A stretch of 64,000 bases of DNA, from contig NZ_JARZFX010000002.1 of assembly GCF_036026595.1 (NCBI RefSeq), forward strand, positions 434,001 through 498,000, read 5' to 3'. A program made the translations under genes and the position numbers. The DNA comes from Virgibacillus_P tibetensis. Its GTDB lineage: Bacteria; Bacillota; Bacilli; Bacillales; Amphibacillaceae. The notes beneath the pieces are model-generated. The model searched no databases. It was given only the letters and a program-made list of their open reading frames with translations, and was not told where the DNA came from. The first letter of the stretch is position 1. Each line of letters begins with the position of its first letter. This document shows positions 34,179 through 42,858 of the stretch, piece by piece.

Positions 34179-36154
34179 TAATACATCTCCTTCATCTCAA
34201 TATCGTTAGCTAATAAATTTTTTCTGAAGTTTTTTTGAAATAAATAAATCATGATTAAAATGATGATCCCGGCAATATCTGTATAAATTCCCGGAAAGAC
34301 CATGGTTACAGAACCTGCAAAGAGCGCTACTCTCTCATACCAGTACGAATGACGAAGAAGCCATCCTTCAGCCGCACATGCTATACCGACTATACCTATC
34401 ATCGCTGTAATAACAGATAGTATGATTTGTGGTGCACTTCCTACCATTAAGAGTGTCTCACCATATACAAATAAATAAGGAACGATGTATGCCGCAAGTC
34501 CTAATCGAACAGCTGTCATACCTGTTTTCATAGGTTCTGATCCCGCTATCCCTGCCGCTGCAAATGCAGCAAGCGCAACAGGTGGCGTTATAGCAGAAAT
34601 TGCCGCAAAGTAGAAAACAAACATATGTGCTGCAACTGGTGCAACACCAAGCTCAATCAATGCAGGTATAGTTAGTGGTACCTGGACAATATATGCTGCA
34701 ACTGTTGGGAGACCCATACCAAGAATGATACTGGTTATCATCGTGAATATAAGTGTAAACAGTAAAATACCACCAGATAAGTCAATAATAATACTGCTGA
34801 ACTTTAACCCAATGCCTGTTAACCCAATAATACCGATGATCATTCCGGCTGCCGCACAGGCAATTGCTGTTTCAAGTGAAGCCTTTGCACCAAGATCAAG
34901 TGCTTTTACAATTGTTTTAAATGAAAGACGCGTTACTTTCGTTAGTGCAGCAATAAGAATCGTGGAAATGATAGCATAAAGCCCAGCCTTCATTGGCGAG
35001 CTGCCTCCAACTAACATGACGACAATAACGATAAGTGGGATGAAAAACATAAATCCTTTTTTCAACACTTCCCATAGATTCGGTAAGTCTTCTTTTTTCA
35101 ATCCCACAAGGCCAATTCTTTTTGCCCTCAAGTCTACTTGAATGAACAAACACAAATAGAAGAGTACTGCAGGTATGATGGCTGCAATTGCAACCTCCAT
35201 ATAAGGAACACCTAAATATGCTGAAATAATAAAGGCTGACGCTCCCATAATGGGTGGCATTATTTGCCCACCTGTGGAGGCTACGGATTCCACTGCACCT
35301 GCGAAATGTTTTTTATATCCTGTTTTCTTCATCAATGGAATCGTGAATGCACCTGTTGTTACAGTATTTGCAACAGCACTCCCCGAAATGGTTCCCAAAA
35401 TGGAACTCGCAACAATTGCCGTTTTTGCTGGACCTCCACGATATTTTCCCATCCCAGCTACGGATAAATCGATGAAGAATTTCCCAGCACCAGACACTTC
35501 CAAAAATTTACCAAACAAAATAAATAGAAAGATGAAAGTGGCTGAAACACCAAGCGGTGTACTAAAAACACCAGTAGCTGTATAAAACAAATGATCCACG
35601 ATCCACATCGTAGTGAATTCCCGGTGTGCAAGCACGCCTGACAGTAAATGTCCCCATATACCATAGATAAGGAATCCGATAATAATGATAACCAGGGTAT
35701 TCCCAATTACACGTCTGGTTGCCTCAATAACAACAATCGCAGCAATAATGCCAATTGCGATTTCTAGCCCTGTCAATTTCTCGATGTAGCTCATTCTTGA
35801 AGCAATTTCCTGAGCATTAAACACAAAGTAGGAATACGCACCTATTGAAAGCAAAATGAATAACCAGTCATACCACGGTATTTGCTTAGATTTAGAAGCC
35901 TTTTTAGTGGGCTTATAAATCGCAAATATAAGTACTAACGCAAATCCTAAATGGGCAGATCGCTGCATGATTGATTCAAATACACCAAAAAAAGCAGTAT
36001 ACAAATGGAATAGTGACATCAGAATAGCGATAGATGAAATGACCTTACCAGCAACTCCAATTAGTGGACGCTTTCTCTTATTTAATATTTCATCAGCTAG
36101 TTCTTCCGTTTTATCATCTGTTTCTCTTAGATCAGCTTGATCCCTTTTTGTCAT
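34178..36154 (-). CDS. TAXI-type TRAP transporter, fused DctQM permease
   Basis: The 658-residue membrane protein has a soluble lysine- and aspartate-rich N-terminus (about 1-30), four DctQ-like helices and about twelve DctM-like helices with the signature GTISGSAVANTVTTGAFTIP and ILGMGLPTVAAYIVQV. Fused QM permeases go with TAXI binding proteins, and one is encoded directly upstream. Import is driven by a sodium or proton gradient. Context suggests a monocarboxylate activated by the linked CoA-transferase. Confidence 0.92.
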   Translation of the reverse strand: MTKRDQADLRETDDKTEELADEILNKRKRPLIGVAGKVISSIAILMSLFHLYTAFFGVFESIMQRSAHLGFALVLIFAIYKPTKKASKSKQIPWYDWLFILLSIGAYSYFVFNAQEIASRMSYIEKLTGLEIAIGIIAAIVVIEATRRVIGNTLVIIIIGFLIYGIWGHLLSGVLAHREFTTMWIVDHLFYTATGVFSTPLGVSATFIFLFILFGKFLEVSGAGKFFIDLSVAGMGKYRGGPAKTAIVASSILGTISGSAVANTVTTGAFTIPLMKKTGYKKHFAGAVESVASTGGQIMPPIMGASAFIISAYLGVPYMEVAIAAIIPAVLFYLCLFIQVDLRAKRIGLVGLKKEDLPNLWEVLKKGFMFFIPLIVIVVMLVGGSSPMKAGLYAIISTILIAALTKVTRLSFKTIVKALDLGAKASLETAIACAAAGMIIGIIGLTGIGLKFSSIIIDLSGGILLFTLIFTMITSIILGMGLPTVAAYIVQVPLTIPALIELGVAPVAAHMFVFYFAAISAITPPVALAAFAAAGIAGSEPMKTGMTAVRLGLAAYIVPYLFVYGETLLMVGSAPQIILSVITAMIGIVGIACAAEGWLLRHSYWYERVALFAGSVTMVFPGIYTDIAGIIILIMIYLFQKNFRKNLLANDIEMKEMY

Positions 36155-36190
36155 GAGTCCACTCTCCTTATTGGCCGGAAGAACTCCGAA

Positions 36191-37192
36191 TTATTCCATG
36201 GCTCCTATTTCTTTGTAGTACTTTTCAGCGCCTGGATGCATGTTTCCTACATTGTTCTCAACAGAATACGCTGCATCAAAATCCTTCATAACAGTTGAAA
36301 TCGTTGACCATGTATCCTTCTTCTCAACTAACATTTTAGTTAAATTGTATATATCATCTTCTGTCATCAAATCATCGTTAGCTAATAACACCGTATAACC
36401 AGCAACCGTATTAACATCCTCGTCTTGTTTTGGATAGGTTCCTTGCTCCACAGTGAATTGCATATAACCTTCATTCATTTCATGAAGCTGATCTACTATT
36501 TCATTTTCCAATGGAATTAAGCGAATTCCCAATGTTGTATCAAGTTCCTGAAAAGTTGATACAGGGGCTGCAATCATTCCTGTAATTGCATCGATGTGAC
36601 CATCGCGTAATAGATCAGCCCCATCAGATGTACCAATATATTCAATTCCACCTAAATCATCATAAGACAAACCTGAAAGCTCTAATACATCCAGGAATGC
36701 AAGTTCGCCACTATAACCTTTAATACCAGGGCTTACTTTCTTTCCTTTCAAATCTTCAACAGAATAGATATCAGAATCAGCCCGAACTACAATATGAAAT
36801 ACATTTGGATAAAGTGTAGCAACGGTACTAACATTCTCAATTTTTTCTTCAAATGCACCTGTAGCGTTTAAAGCTTCTGGAACTGTTTGACCGTTACTGA
36901 AACCTATATGGAACGTACCTTCACCAAGTCCCAGTAAATTGGAAACGGAGCCACCTTCAACTATAGTTGTTGAAGAATCAGGATAAACATCATTCATTTC
37001 ATCAGCCATAGCACCAGATAATGTATACCAAAAACCACCTACAGTCGCAGATCCAAATGTAATTTCTGAAGGTGTTTCAGTAGCACTCTCCCCCGAATCT
37101 CCATCGGCACCATCACTTCCTGCATCCGATGAACAACCAACTGCAAGCATCAATGCGACAGCAACTACTAATAATCCAAATAGCTTTTTCAT
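36191..37192 (-). CDS. TAXI-family TRAP solute-binding lipoprotein
   Basis: The 333 residues begin with a lipoprotein signal peptide ending LMLAVGC (lipid Cys at 20), then an acidic linker and a TAXI domain (ITFGSATVGGFWYTLSGAMA, VEGGSVSNLLGLGEG, LKGKKVSPGIKGYSGELAF). It delivers substrate outside the membrane to the fused permease encoded 36 bp downstream. The ligand is unknown; the family includes glutamate and other carboxylate binders. Confidence 0.9.
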   Translation of the reverse strand: MKKLFGLLVVAVALMLAVGCSSDAGSDGADGDSGESATETPSEITFGSATVGGFWYTLSGAMADEMNDVYPDSSTTIVEGGSVSNLLGLGEGTFHIGFSNGQTVPEALNATGAFEEKIENVSTVATLYPNVFHIVVRADSDIYSVEDLKGKKVSPGIKGYSGELAFLDVLELSGLSYDDLGGIEYIGTSDGADLLRDGHIDAITGMIAAPVSTFQELDTTLGIRLIPLENEIVDQLHEMNEGYMQFTVEQGTYPKQDEDVNTVAGYTVLLANDDLMTEDDIYNLTKMLVEKKDTWSTISTVMKDFDAAYSVENNVGNMHPGAEKYYKEIGAME

Positions 37193-37211
37193 TTATCTCT
37201 GCCTCCCTATT

Positions 37212-37874
37212 TTATGTACTGATTTTTTCATTACTGTAAGTAAATACTGCTCCTGTTATTTCTTTTAATTCATTTACACTTATATCAGACAGTATCTCAA
37301 TAAGTTCTGTGCCATTATCTGTGAATTTAAATACTGCATGTTCTGTTACAAGCATGTCGGCTTTTCGAACTCCACTGCTTGGGAATGTCAGTTTCTCTAC
37401 AAGTTTCGGACTATCGTCTTTTGCTAGATGTCTGGAAGCTATAACTATACGTTTTGCACCGGCAACTAAATCCATTGCTCCACCAACGCCTAAAATTGTT
37501 TTACCTGGTACTGCCCAGTTAGCAATCTCTCCATATTGATCTACTTGGAGTGCACCTAATACAGCCATATCTACATGACCACCACGGATCATAACGAAAG
37601 AATCCGAACTATCAAATAAGGAAGCACCTATCTCCATCGTAATTGGTTTCTTGCTGGCACTAATCAGGTCCATATTGATGTGTTCCTTATCCGGGGTTGG
37701 TCCTATTCCAAGCAACCCATTTTCTGATTGTAAAAATACCTTTTTATCACCAAGATAATCCGGAATCAAAGTAGGAATCCCTACCCCTAAGTTAACAACC
37801 TCACCATCAGACATTTCTTTAGCCACTCGTTTGGCAATTTTAATGCGTTCAGACTGACTCAACGTAAGCACCAT
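37212..37874 (-). CDS. CoA-transferase subunit B (3-oxoacid type)
   Basis: The 220-residue beta subunit contains GVGIPTLIPDYL and the catalytic glutamate in SENGLLGIGP, then GGHVDMAVLGALQVD and the C-terminal VFKF region. With subunit A it moves CoA from acetyl- or succinyl-CoA to a carboxylate. The first 26 bp overlap the subunit A gene. It is 20 bp upstream of the TAXI binding protein gene. Confidence 0.92.
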   Translation of the reverse strand: MVLTLSQSERIKIAKRVAKEMSDGEVVNLGVGIPTLIPDYLGDKKVFLQSENGLLGIGPTPDKEHINMDLISASKKPITMEIGASLFDSSDSFVMIRGGHVDMAVLGALQVDQYGEIANWAVPGKTILGVGGAMDLVAGAKRIVIASRHLAKDDSPKLVEKLTFPSSGVRKADMLVTEHAVFKFTDNGTELIEILSDISVNELKEITGAVFTYSNEKIST

Positions 37875-38535
37875 CCTTTTTCACGTATTTATTTAGAACA
37901 ATGTAATCTACATAAATATGTGGGGTAACAATTTCCAGAGGAGTCAATTCGCCTGCTTCAACTATTTCATCTACTTCAGCAATCACGATCTTTCCTGCTG
38001 TTGCCATTGCTGCGTTAAAGTTTCTTCCTGTATGATCGTAAAAAAGATTCCCCATTGTATCCGCTTTCAAAGCTTTGATAAGGGAAACATCACCCTTGAT
38101 TGCCTCTTCAAGAATATACTTTTCTCCATCAAAAACCTTTTCATCCTTACCCTCAGCAAGTTTTGTACCAACTGCAGTTTTCGTGTAAAAGCCACCGATA
38201 CCGGCACCCCCACAACGAATTGCTTCCGCCAATGTCCCCTGGGGCACAAGTTCTATTTCAAGATCCCCGTCACTCCATGCTTGAACAGCATCTCGATTAG
38301 TAGTGAAATAAGAACCTTTTGCTTTCTTTAAACAGCCGGACAACAATAATTTTCCAAGTCCCTTTCCTTCTTCACCTAAATTATTACTTACAATGGTTAA
38401 CTCTTTTTTATCAGATGCTGCTAGTTCATCAATTAACGTAAGCGGTGTACCCGATAATCCAAATCCCCCAACTAGCAGTGTGTCACCGTTCTTGATGTGT
38501 TTTAAAGACTCAGTAGTGTTAATTAATTTTTCCAT
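37849..38535 (-). CDS. CoA-transferase subunit A (3-oxoacid type)
   Basis: The 228-residue alpha subunit carries the family signature GDTLLVGGFGLSGTPLTLID, LTIVSNNLG, LVPQGTLAEAIRCGGAGIGG and FYTKTAVGT. It is the first gene of an eight-gene minus-strand operon ending with thiolase. AAGGAGGG precedes the ATG, and a 55-bp hairpin repeat lies directly before that. Together with subunit B it activates the imported acid. Confidence 0.92.
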   Translation of the reverse strand: MEKLINTTESLKHIKNGDTLLVGGFGLSGTPLTLIDELAASDKKELTIVSNNLGEEGKGLGKLLLSGCLKKAKGSYFTTNRDAVQAWSDGDLEIELVPQGTLAEAIRCGGAGIGGFYTKTAVGTKLAEGKDEKVFDGEKYILEEAIKGDVSLIKALKADTMGNLFYDHTGRNFNAAMATAGKIVIAEVDEIVEAGELTPLEIVTPHIYVDYIVLNKYVKKDGAYVESV

Positions 38536-38550
38536 TTATCTTCCCTCCTT

Positions 38551-38605
38551 AGAAAACTTAGCTTTCGCCAAGCCTTTTGGCGAAGCCTTAGTTGCACTTA
38601 TGCAG
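38551..38605 (-). repeat. 55-bp hairpin repeat, copy 1 (5' leader of CoA-transferase operon)
   Basis: It matches 50852-50906 at 51 of 55 positions. The core GCTTTCGCC...GGCGAAGC folds into a stem with a one-base bulge. It lies between the operon promoter region and the AAGGAGG of subunit A, so it is probably transcribed as leader RNA. Stem changes between the copies are compensatory. Confidence 0.8.
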
Positions 38606-38734
38606 TAGAAAAGTTATATACTTTACTACCTGCCAAAAAGTACGACATGGAGCGTCTGATGAAGTATCGTTTGAAGAAGTGACATAGCATTTGTTCTAAA
38701 ACAGCTTCATTCTTCTATGATAATTCCCGGCTAG

Positions 38735-38747
38735 TGAAACGCTTTCA
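38735..38747 (-). promoter_or_regulatory. cre-like site one base short
   Basis: TGAAACGCTTTCA resembles the CcpA consensus TGAAANCGNTTNCA with one base missing on the left. It lies 200 bp upstream of the CoA-transferase operon. The other sequence in 38606-38899 shows no gene. Confidence 0.4.
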
Positions 38748-38899
38748 TTTTTCATTCCGTATATTGGAATGATTATTCTGTTTTCGTACTATTTTATTGT
38801 AATGGAAATTTTCCGTTAATGCAACAGTAATCATTAAATTTTCTGAATAACAATAAATTTTTAAAATTAAATCAGCTGTCTGGTAAGTATTTTCATTGG

Positions 38900-38938
38900 A
38901 AAAGGTGTAGAAAATTATTTATATTTTCTACACCTTTT
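38900..38938 (-). terminator. Terminator after lactate dehydrogenase
   Basis: AAAAGGTGTAGAAAAT (38900-38915) pairs perfectly with its complement at 38923-38938, a 16-bp stem with a 7-nt loop; A and T runs form the base. It starts one base after the ldh stop and ends the 12-kb operon. Confidence 0.85.
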
Positions 38939-38939
38939 A

Positions 38940-39884
38940 TTAAAATTTTTTTGCTAATGTATTCTTTAAAAGTTCAATTGAATAGAATAACTTTTTCTTT
39001 TCATCTTCGTTTAGGTCCAATTCAACAATTTCACCTGATCCATTTCTGTTAATACTAGCAGGGAAACCTGCATAAATGTCCTTAAAGCCATATTCACCAT
39101 TTAAGTATGTGGATACCGGTAAGATTATATTTTCATTTTTTAATATCGCTTTTGTCAATCTGGATAAACCCATACCAATTCCATAATAGGTTGAACCTTT
39201 ACATTGAACAATTTTATATGCAACATCACGAACATATACGGATATATCGTCAAGTTCTTTCATACTGTATTTGCTACTGGAATTGACAATATCTACTATA
39301 CGCTTTCCCCCAATTGTTGTAGAACTCATAGCAGCTACCTGCGTATCGCCATGTTCACCAATAATATAACCATTCACATCTTGTGAATTTACATTAAAGT
39401 ATTCACCTAACATAAAGCGATATCTCGAAGTATCTAATAATGTCCCCGTACCGATCACTTTTTCTTTAGGTAAACCTGATAGTTTCCAAGTTATATAGGT
39501 CATAATATCTACAGGATTGGTTGCAATTATAAAAATACCATCAAAACCTGAATCCATTACAGGTTGAATAATTGACTTAAATATTTCAGTATTTTCTCCA
39601 ACAGAATCTAATCTTGTTTTTCCCTGATTCTGATTGAGTCCTGCCGTAATGCAAACTATATCAGCGTCTTTACAGTCACTATAGTCACCAGCCCACACCT
39701 TGGTAGCTGTTGTGGAAAAACCTACTCCATGATTTAAGTCCATTTCCTCGCCCTTTGCCTTTTCTTCATTCAAATCAATTAACACAAGTTCTTCAGTTAT
39801 TGCTTGATTAACCAAGGAATAAGCATAACTCGACCCAACAAATCCTGTTCCAATTACAACTACCCTATTAATACCACAAGCCAA
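38940..39884 (-). CDS. ldh: L-lactate dehydrogenase
   Basis: The 314-residue enzyme has VVIGTGFVGSSYAYSL for NAD, ITAGLNQNQGKTRLD with the substrate-loop arginine, TNPVDIMTYI, GTGTLLDTSRYRF and the active-site His in IGEHGDTQVAAMS. A glutamine rather than lysine or proline in the loop (NQNQGKTR) fits lactate over malate. It starts with TTG nine bases after GGAGGG. As last gene of an amine/amide catabolic operon it may interconvert pyruvate and lactate. Confidence 0.85.
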   Translation of the reverse strand: MACGINRVVVIGTGFVGSSYAYSLVNQAITEELVLIDLNEEKAKGEEMDLNHGVGFSTTATKVWAGDYSDCKDADIVCITAGLNQNQGKTRLDSVGENTEIFKSIIQPVMDSGFDGIFIIATNPVDIMTYITWKLSGLPKEKVIGTGTLLDTSRYRFMLGEYFNVNSQDVNGYIIGEHGDTQVAAMSSTTIGGKRIVDIVNSSSKYSMKELDDISVYVRDVAYKIVQCKGSTYYGIGMGLSRLTKAILKNENIILPVSTYLNGEYGFKDIYAGFPASINRNGSGEIVELDLNEDEKKKLFYSIELLKNTLAKKF

Positions 39885-39953
39885 ATCATAATTCCCTCCT
39901 TCCTGTCTATCTCACTATTCCTCTAATTTTTGCTTGTTATAGTGTTTTAAATA

Positions 39954-41357
39954 TTAGTTAGTAGGTACAGTATTTTTGAAACGTATAGAAATCATTTTCT
40001 CCTCTAAGTATTCGTCAATACCCTGATGGCCACCTTCTTTACCGACACCACTTTCCTTCGTGCCGCCAAATGGGGCTTGGACAGTGAATGGCAACGGATC
40101 ATTAACACCAACCATTCCATATTCAAGTGCATCCGTCATACGAATAATCCGAGACATATCATTTGTGTACATATAGGATGCCAGACCATATTCCGCATGG
40201 TTTACTTGTAATAGCAGCTCTTCTTCATTTTCAAACGTAATAATCGGAGCAACTGGTCCAAAAGTCTCTTCTGTATATATGTTCATATCCTGATTTACAT
40301 TTTTAAGAACGGTAGGTGCAAAAAAGTTCCCTTTAGCGAATTCATTCTCAGATAATCGCTTTCCACCTGTTAAAATGCTAGCACCTTTTTGAACAGCATC
40401 TGCCACCTGGGCTTCCACCTTAGCAATGGCCTGCTGATCAACTAATGGACCGACCTCGGATTCTTCATTTATCCCATTACCTACATGCAGAGAAGATACT
40501 CTGTCAGCTAGTTTTTGTGAAAACAACTCAGCGATTGACGATTGAACATGAATACGATTTGTAGCCGTACACATTTGCCCGGAACAACGGTATTTCGATT
40601 TTAGTACCCCGTCAATTGCGTCATCTATGTCCGCATCATCAAACACGATAAAAGGAGCATGGCCGCCGAGTTCCATGGAAACATGTTTCACTGTTTTAGC
40701 TGCACCTTCAAGCAATTGTTTCCCCACTTCTGTTGATCCTGTAAATGTAATTTTACGAATGGCTTGGCTATTCATCATTACATCTGAAACCATGGATGAT
40801 TTTGCTGTTACAACATTCAGCACACCTGCAGGAATTCCTACTTCGTCAAATAGCTTACACAACTCTATTGCTGACTGTGGCGATTGGGAAGCTGGCTTTA
40901 AAACAACTGTACAACCAGCAGCTAGAGCTGGAGCTACTTTTCGTGCAACCATTGCTACCGGGAAGTTCCAGGGAGTGATAGCACCTACTACTCCAACTGG
41001 TTTTTTAATTACCATTGTACGTTTAGAGACATCATTTGCCGGAACTGTTTCCCCATAAACTCGTTTTGCCTGCTCGCTGAACCATTGGAAATAATCCGCG
41101 GCCATTTGTACTTCTCCTCGCGCATCGCTAATAGTCTTACCCATCTCTTTCGTAATCACCGACGCAAGAAACTCTTTATTATCTTTCATTTTTCCAGCAA
41201 CTGCAGCTAGAAAATTTGATCGTTCAAGAGCTGTTGTTTTGGACCATTTTGAAAAAGCATCTGTAGCTGCCTGGATAGCCTGGTTAACATGTTCCTGATT
41301 TCCATAAGGTACCTCATATGCAATCTCTCCAGTAGCCGGATTTTTTACAGTTAGCAC
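39954..41357 (-). CDS. gabD: Succinate-semialdehyde dehydrogenase-type aldehyde dehydrogenase
   Basis: The 467-residue aldehyde dehydrogenase shows ITPWNFPVAM, FTGSTEVGKQL, the general-base Glu in MELGGHAPFIVFDDADID and the nucleophile Cys in YRCSGQMCTATNR. Length and the FNFP/STEVGK pattern fit the GabD group, which oxidises succinate semialdehyde or related omega-oxo acids. It follows a class III aminotransferase gene by 97 bp, so it probably oxidises the semialdehyde that the enzyme produces. Confidence 0.85.
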   Translation of the reverse strand: MLTVKNPATGEIAYEVPYGNQEHVNQAIQAATDAFSKWSKTTALERSNFLAAVAGKMKDNKEFLASVITKEMGKTISDARGEVQMAADYFQWFSEQAKRVYGETVPANDVSKRTMVIKKPVGVVGAITPWNFPVAMVARKVAPALAAGCTVVLKPASQSPQSAIELCKLFDEVGIPAGVLNVVTAKSSMVSDVMMNSQAIRKITFTGSTEVGKQLLEGAAKTVKHVSMELGGHAPFIVFDDADIDDAIDGVLKSKYRCSGQMCTATNRIHVQSSIAELFSQKLADRVSSLHVGNGINEESEVGPLVDQQAIAKVEAQVADAVQKGASILTGGKRLSENEFAKGNFFAPTVLKNVNQDMNIYTEETFGPVAPIITFENEEELLLQVNHAEYGLASYMYTNDMSRIIRMTDALEYGMVGVNDPLPFTVQAPFGGTKESGVGKEGGHQGIDEYLEEKMISIRFKNTVPTN

Positions 41358-41454
41358 ATCACTTGTTTCGATGAAATTACCATTAATATAAATAAGTCAT
41401 TCCTCCCAGTAATTAAACTAATTCTAAGCGTTCCTTCTATTATATATACGTAGT

Positions 41455-42834
41455 TTAGCCATTCAGTTGCGATTCAACTACAGAAACTGCATCTGAGAAA
41501 ATAGATACGATCTGTTCAATCTCTTCTTTTGTTGATATTAATGGTGGCGCTATCGCTATCGTATCAGTGCCTTCATACGTTATTGGCCGTACAATTAATT
41601 TTCTTTTTAAACATTCATCAACCACTCTTTTAGCAACACCTAGAGAAGGGTCAAACCGTTTTTTACTAGTACAATCCTGGTATAATTCAAATGCACCAAG
41701 CAAACCTTTGTTGCGTATACCACCAACTGACCAGTGTTTCTCTTCTAGTTTAGTTAATCCTTTTGATAATTCTATTCCTCTTTGCTCTGTGTTCTGGACA
41801 AGATTCTCATTCTCGATAATTTCAATATTCTTTAAGCCCACCATACATGCAGTAGGATGGCCACTATAGGTAAAACCGTGAAACAGCGTTCCTGTTGACA
41901 ATTCAATAAGTTCCTGATGGATTCGATCACTGAAAATTACTGCTCCTAAAGGGATATAGCCGCTTGTTATTCCTTTAGCTACCGTCATCATGTCCGGAGT
42001 GACATCCCAATGTTCGACTCCAAACATTTTCCCAGTTCTTCCAAACCCTGTAATAATTTCATCAGCAATAAGTAGGATCCCGTATTTATCACATATTTCC
42101 CGCATTGCTTTTAAATAGCCATTTGGTGGAATAATCATCCCCCCTGCACCTTGAATGGGTTCCATAATAAATGCTGCAATTGTTTCCGGACCTTCTTTTT
42201 CTATTATTTTAATGGTTTCATCAATACAAGTTAGGTCAACGTCTTCAATTTCAGACCAGCTTCTTGCGTTTGGAGATGGTGCATAAACAAAGTCTGGTGC
42301 AAGTGAGGAAGTCATCTCATGAAATTCAGGAATGCCAGTTGCACTTGTTGCACCCATGGACACACCATGATACGCAAGTTTACGTGAAAGTATTTTTTTA
42401 CGTTCAGGTTTTCCTTTCAATTTCCAATAATGACGCGCCATTTTTATAGCAGAGTCATTAGATTCGGAGCCCCCTGAAGTGAAGAAACAAACATTAAGGT
42501 CACCAGGTGTCAACTCAGATAGTTTCTTAGCCAATCGAATTGCAGGTTCATGCGAATACGTAGAAAAAGCCGAACTAAAAGCCATTGTATTCATTTGCTC
42601 GTTGGCAACACGTCCTAGCTCTTCTCTCCCATGGCCAATATTTACATTCCATAAGGAAGACATTCCATCTATAAAGGTTTCTCCTGAAATCTCTTCCAGA
42701 TAAATACCTCTCCCTTTTACAAATATGTAAGCAGGACCACTCTCTTGCTGCATTTTAATTGATGATGTCGGGTGTAAAAAGTGTTTTTTGTCCAGTTCGG
42801 ATAATTCCGACTTCAAATCTTTTATTTTTTCCAT
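41455..42834 (-). CDS. Class III aminotransferase (omega-amino acid:pyruvate type)
   Basis: This has FFTSGGSESNDSAIKMARHYW for phosphate binding, the ring-contact aspartate in LLIADEIITGFGRTG and the PLP lysine in TVAKGITSGYIPLGAV. The N-terminal LHPTSSIKMQQESGP matches beta-alanine, taurine or putrescine:pyruvate aminotransferases. The start is the ATG at 42834, with GGAGAG upstream; an ATG at 42849 overlaps that site. Pyruvate as amino acceptor would fit with the lactate dehydrogenase gene in the same operon. Confidence 0.87.
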   Translation of the reverse strand: MEKIKDLKSELSELDKKHFLHPTSSIKMQQESGPAYIFVKGRGIYLEEISGETFIDGMSSLWNVNIGHGREELGRVANEQMNTMAFSSAFSTYSHEPAIRLAKKLSELTPGDLNVCFFTSGGSESNDSAIKMARHYWKLKGKPERKKILSRKLAYHGVSMGATSATGIPEFHEMTSSLAPDFVYAPSPNARSWSEIEDVDLTCIDETIKIIEKEGPETIAAFIMEPIQGAGGMIIPPNGYLKAMREICDKYGILLIADEIITGFGRTGKMFGVEHWDVTPDMMTVAKGITSGYIPLGAVIFSDRIHQELIELSTGTLFHGFTYSGHPTACMVGLKNIEIIENENLVQNTEQRGIELSKGLTKLEEKHWSVGGIRNKGLLGAFELYQDCTSKKRFDPSLGVAKRVVDECLKRKLIVRPITYEGTDTIAIAPPLISTKEEIEQIVSIFSDAVSVVESQLNG

Positions 42835-42858
42835 AATTAATCTCTCCATTTCTATTTA

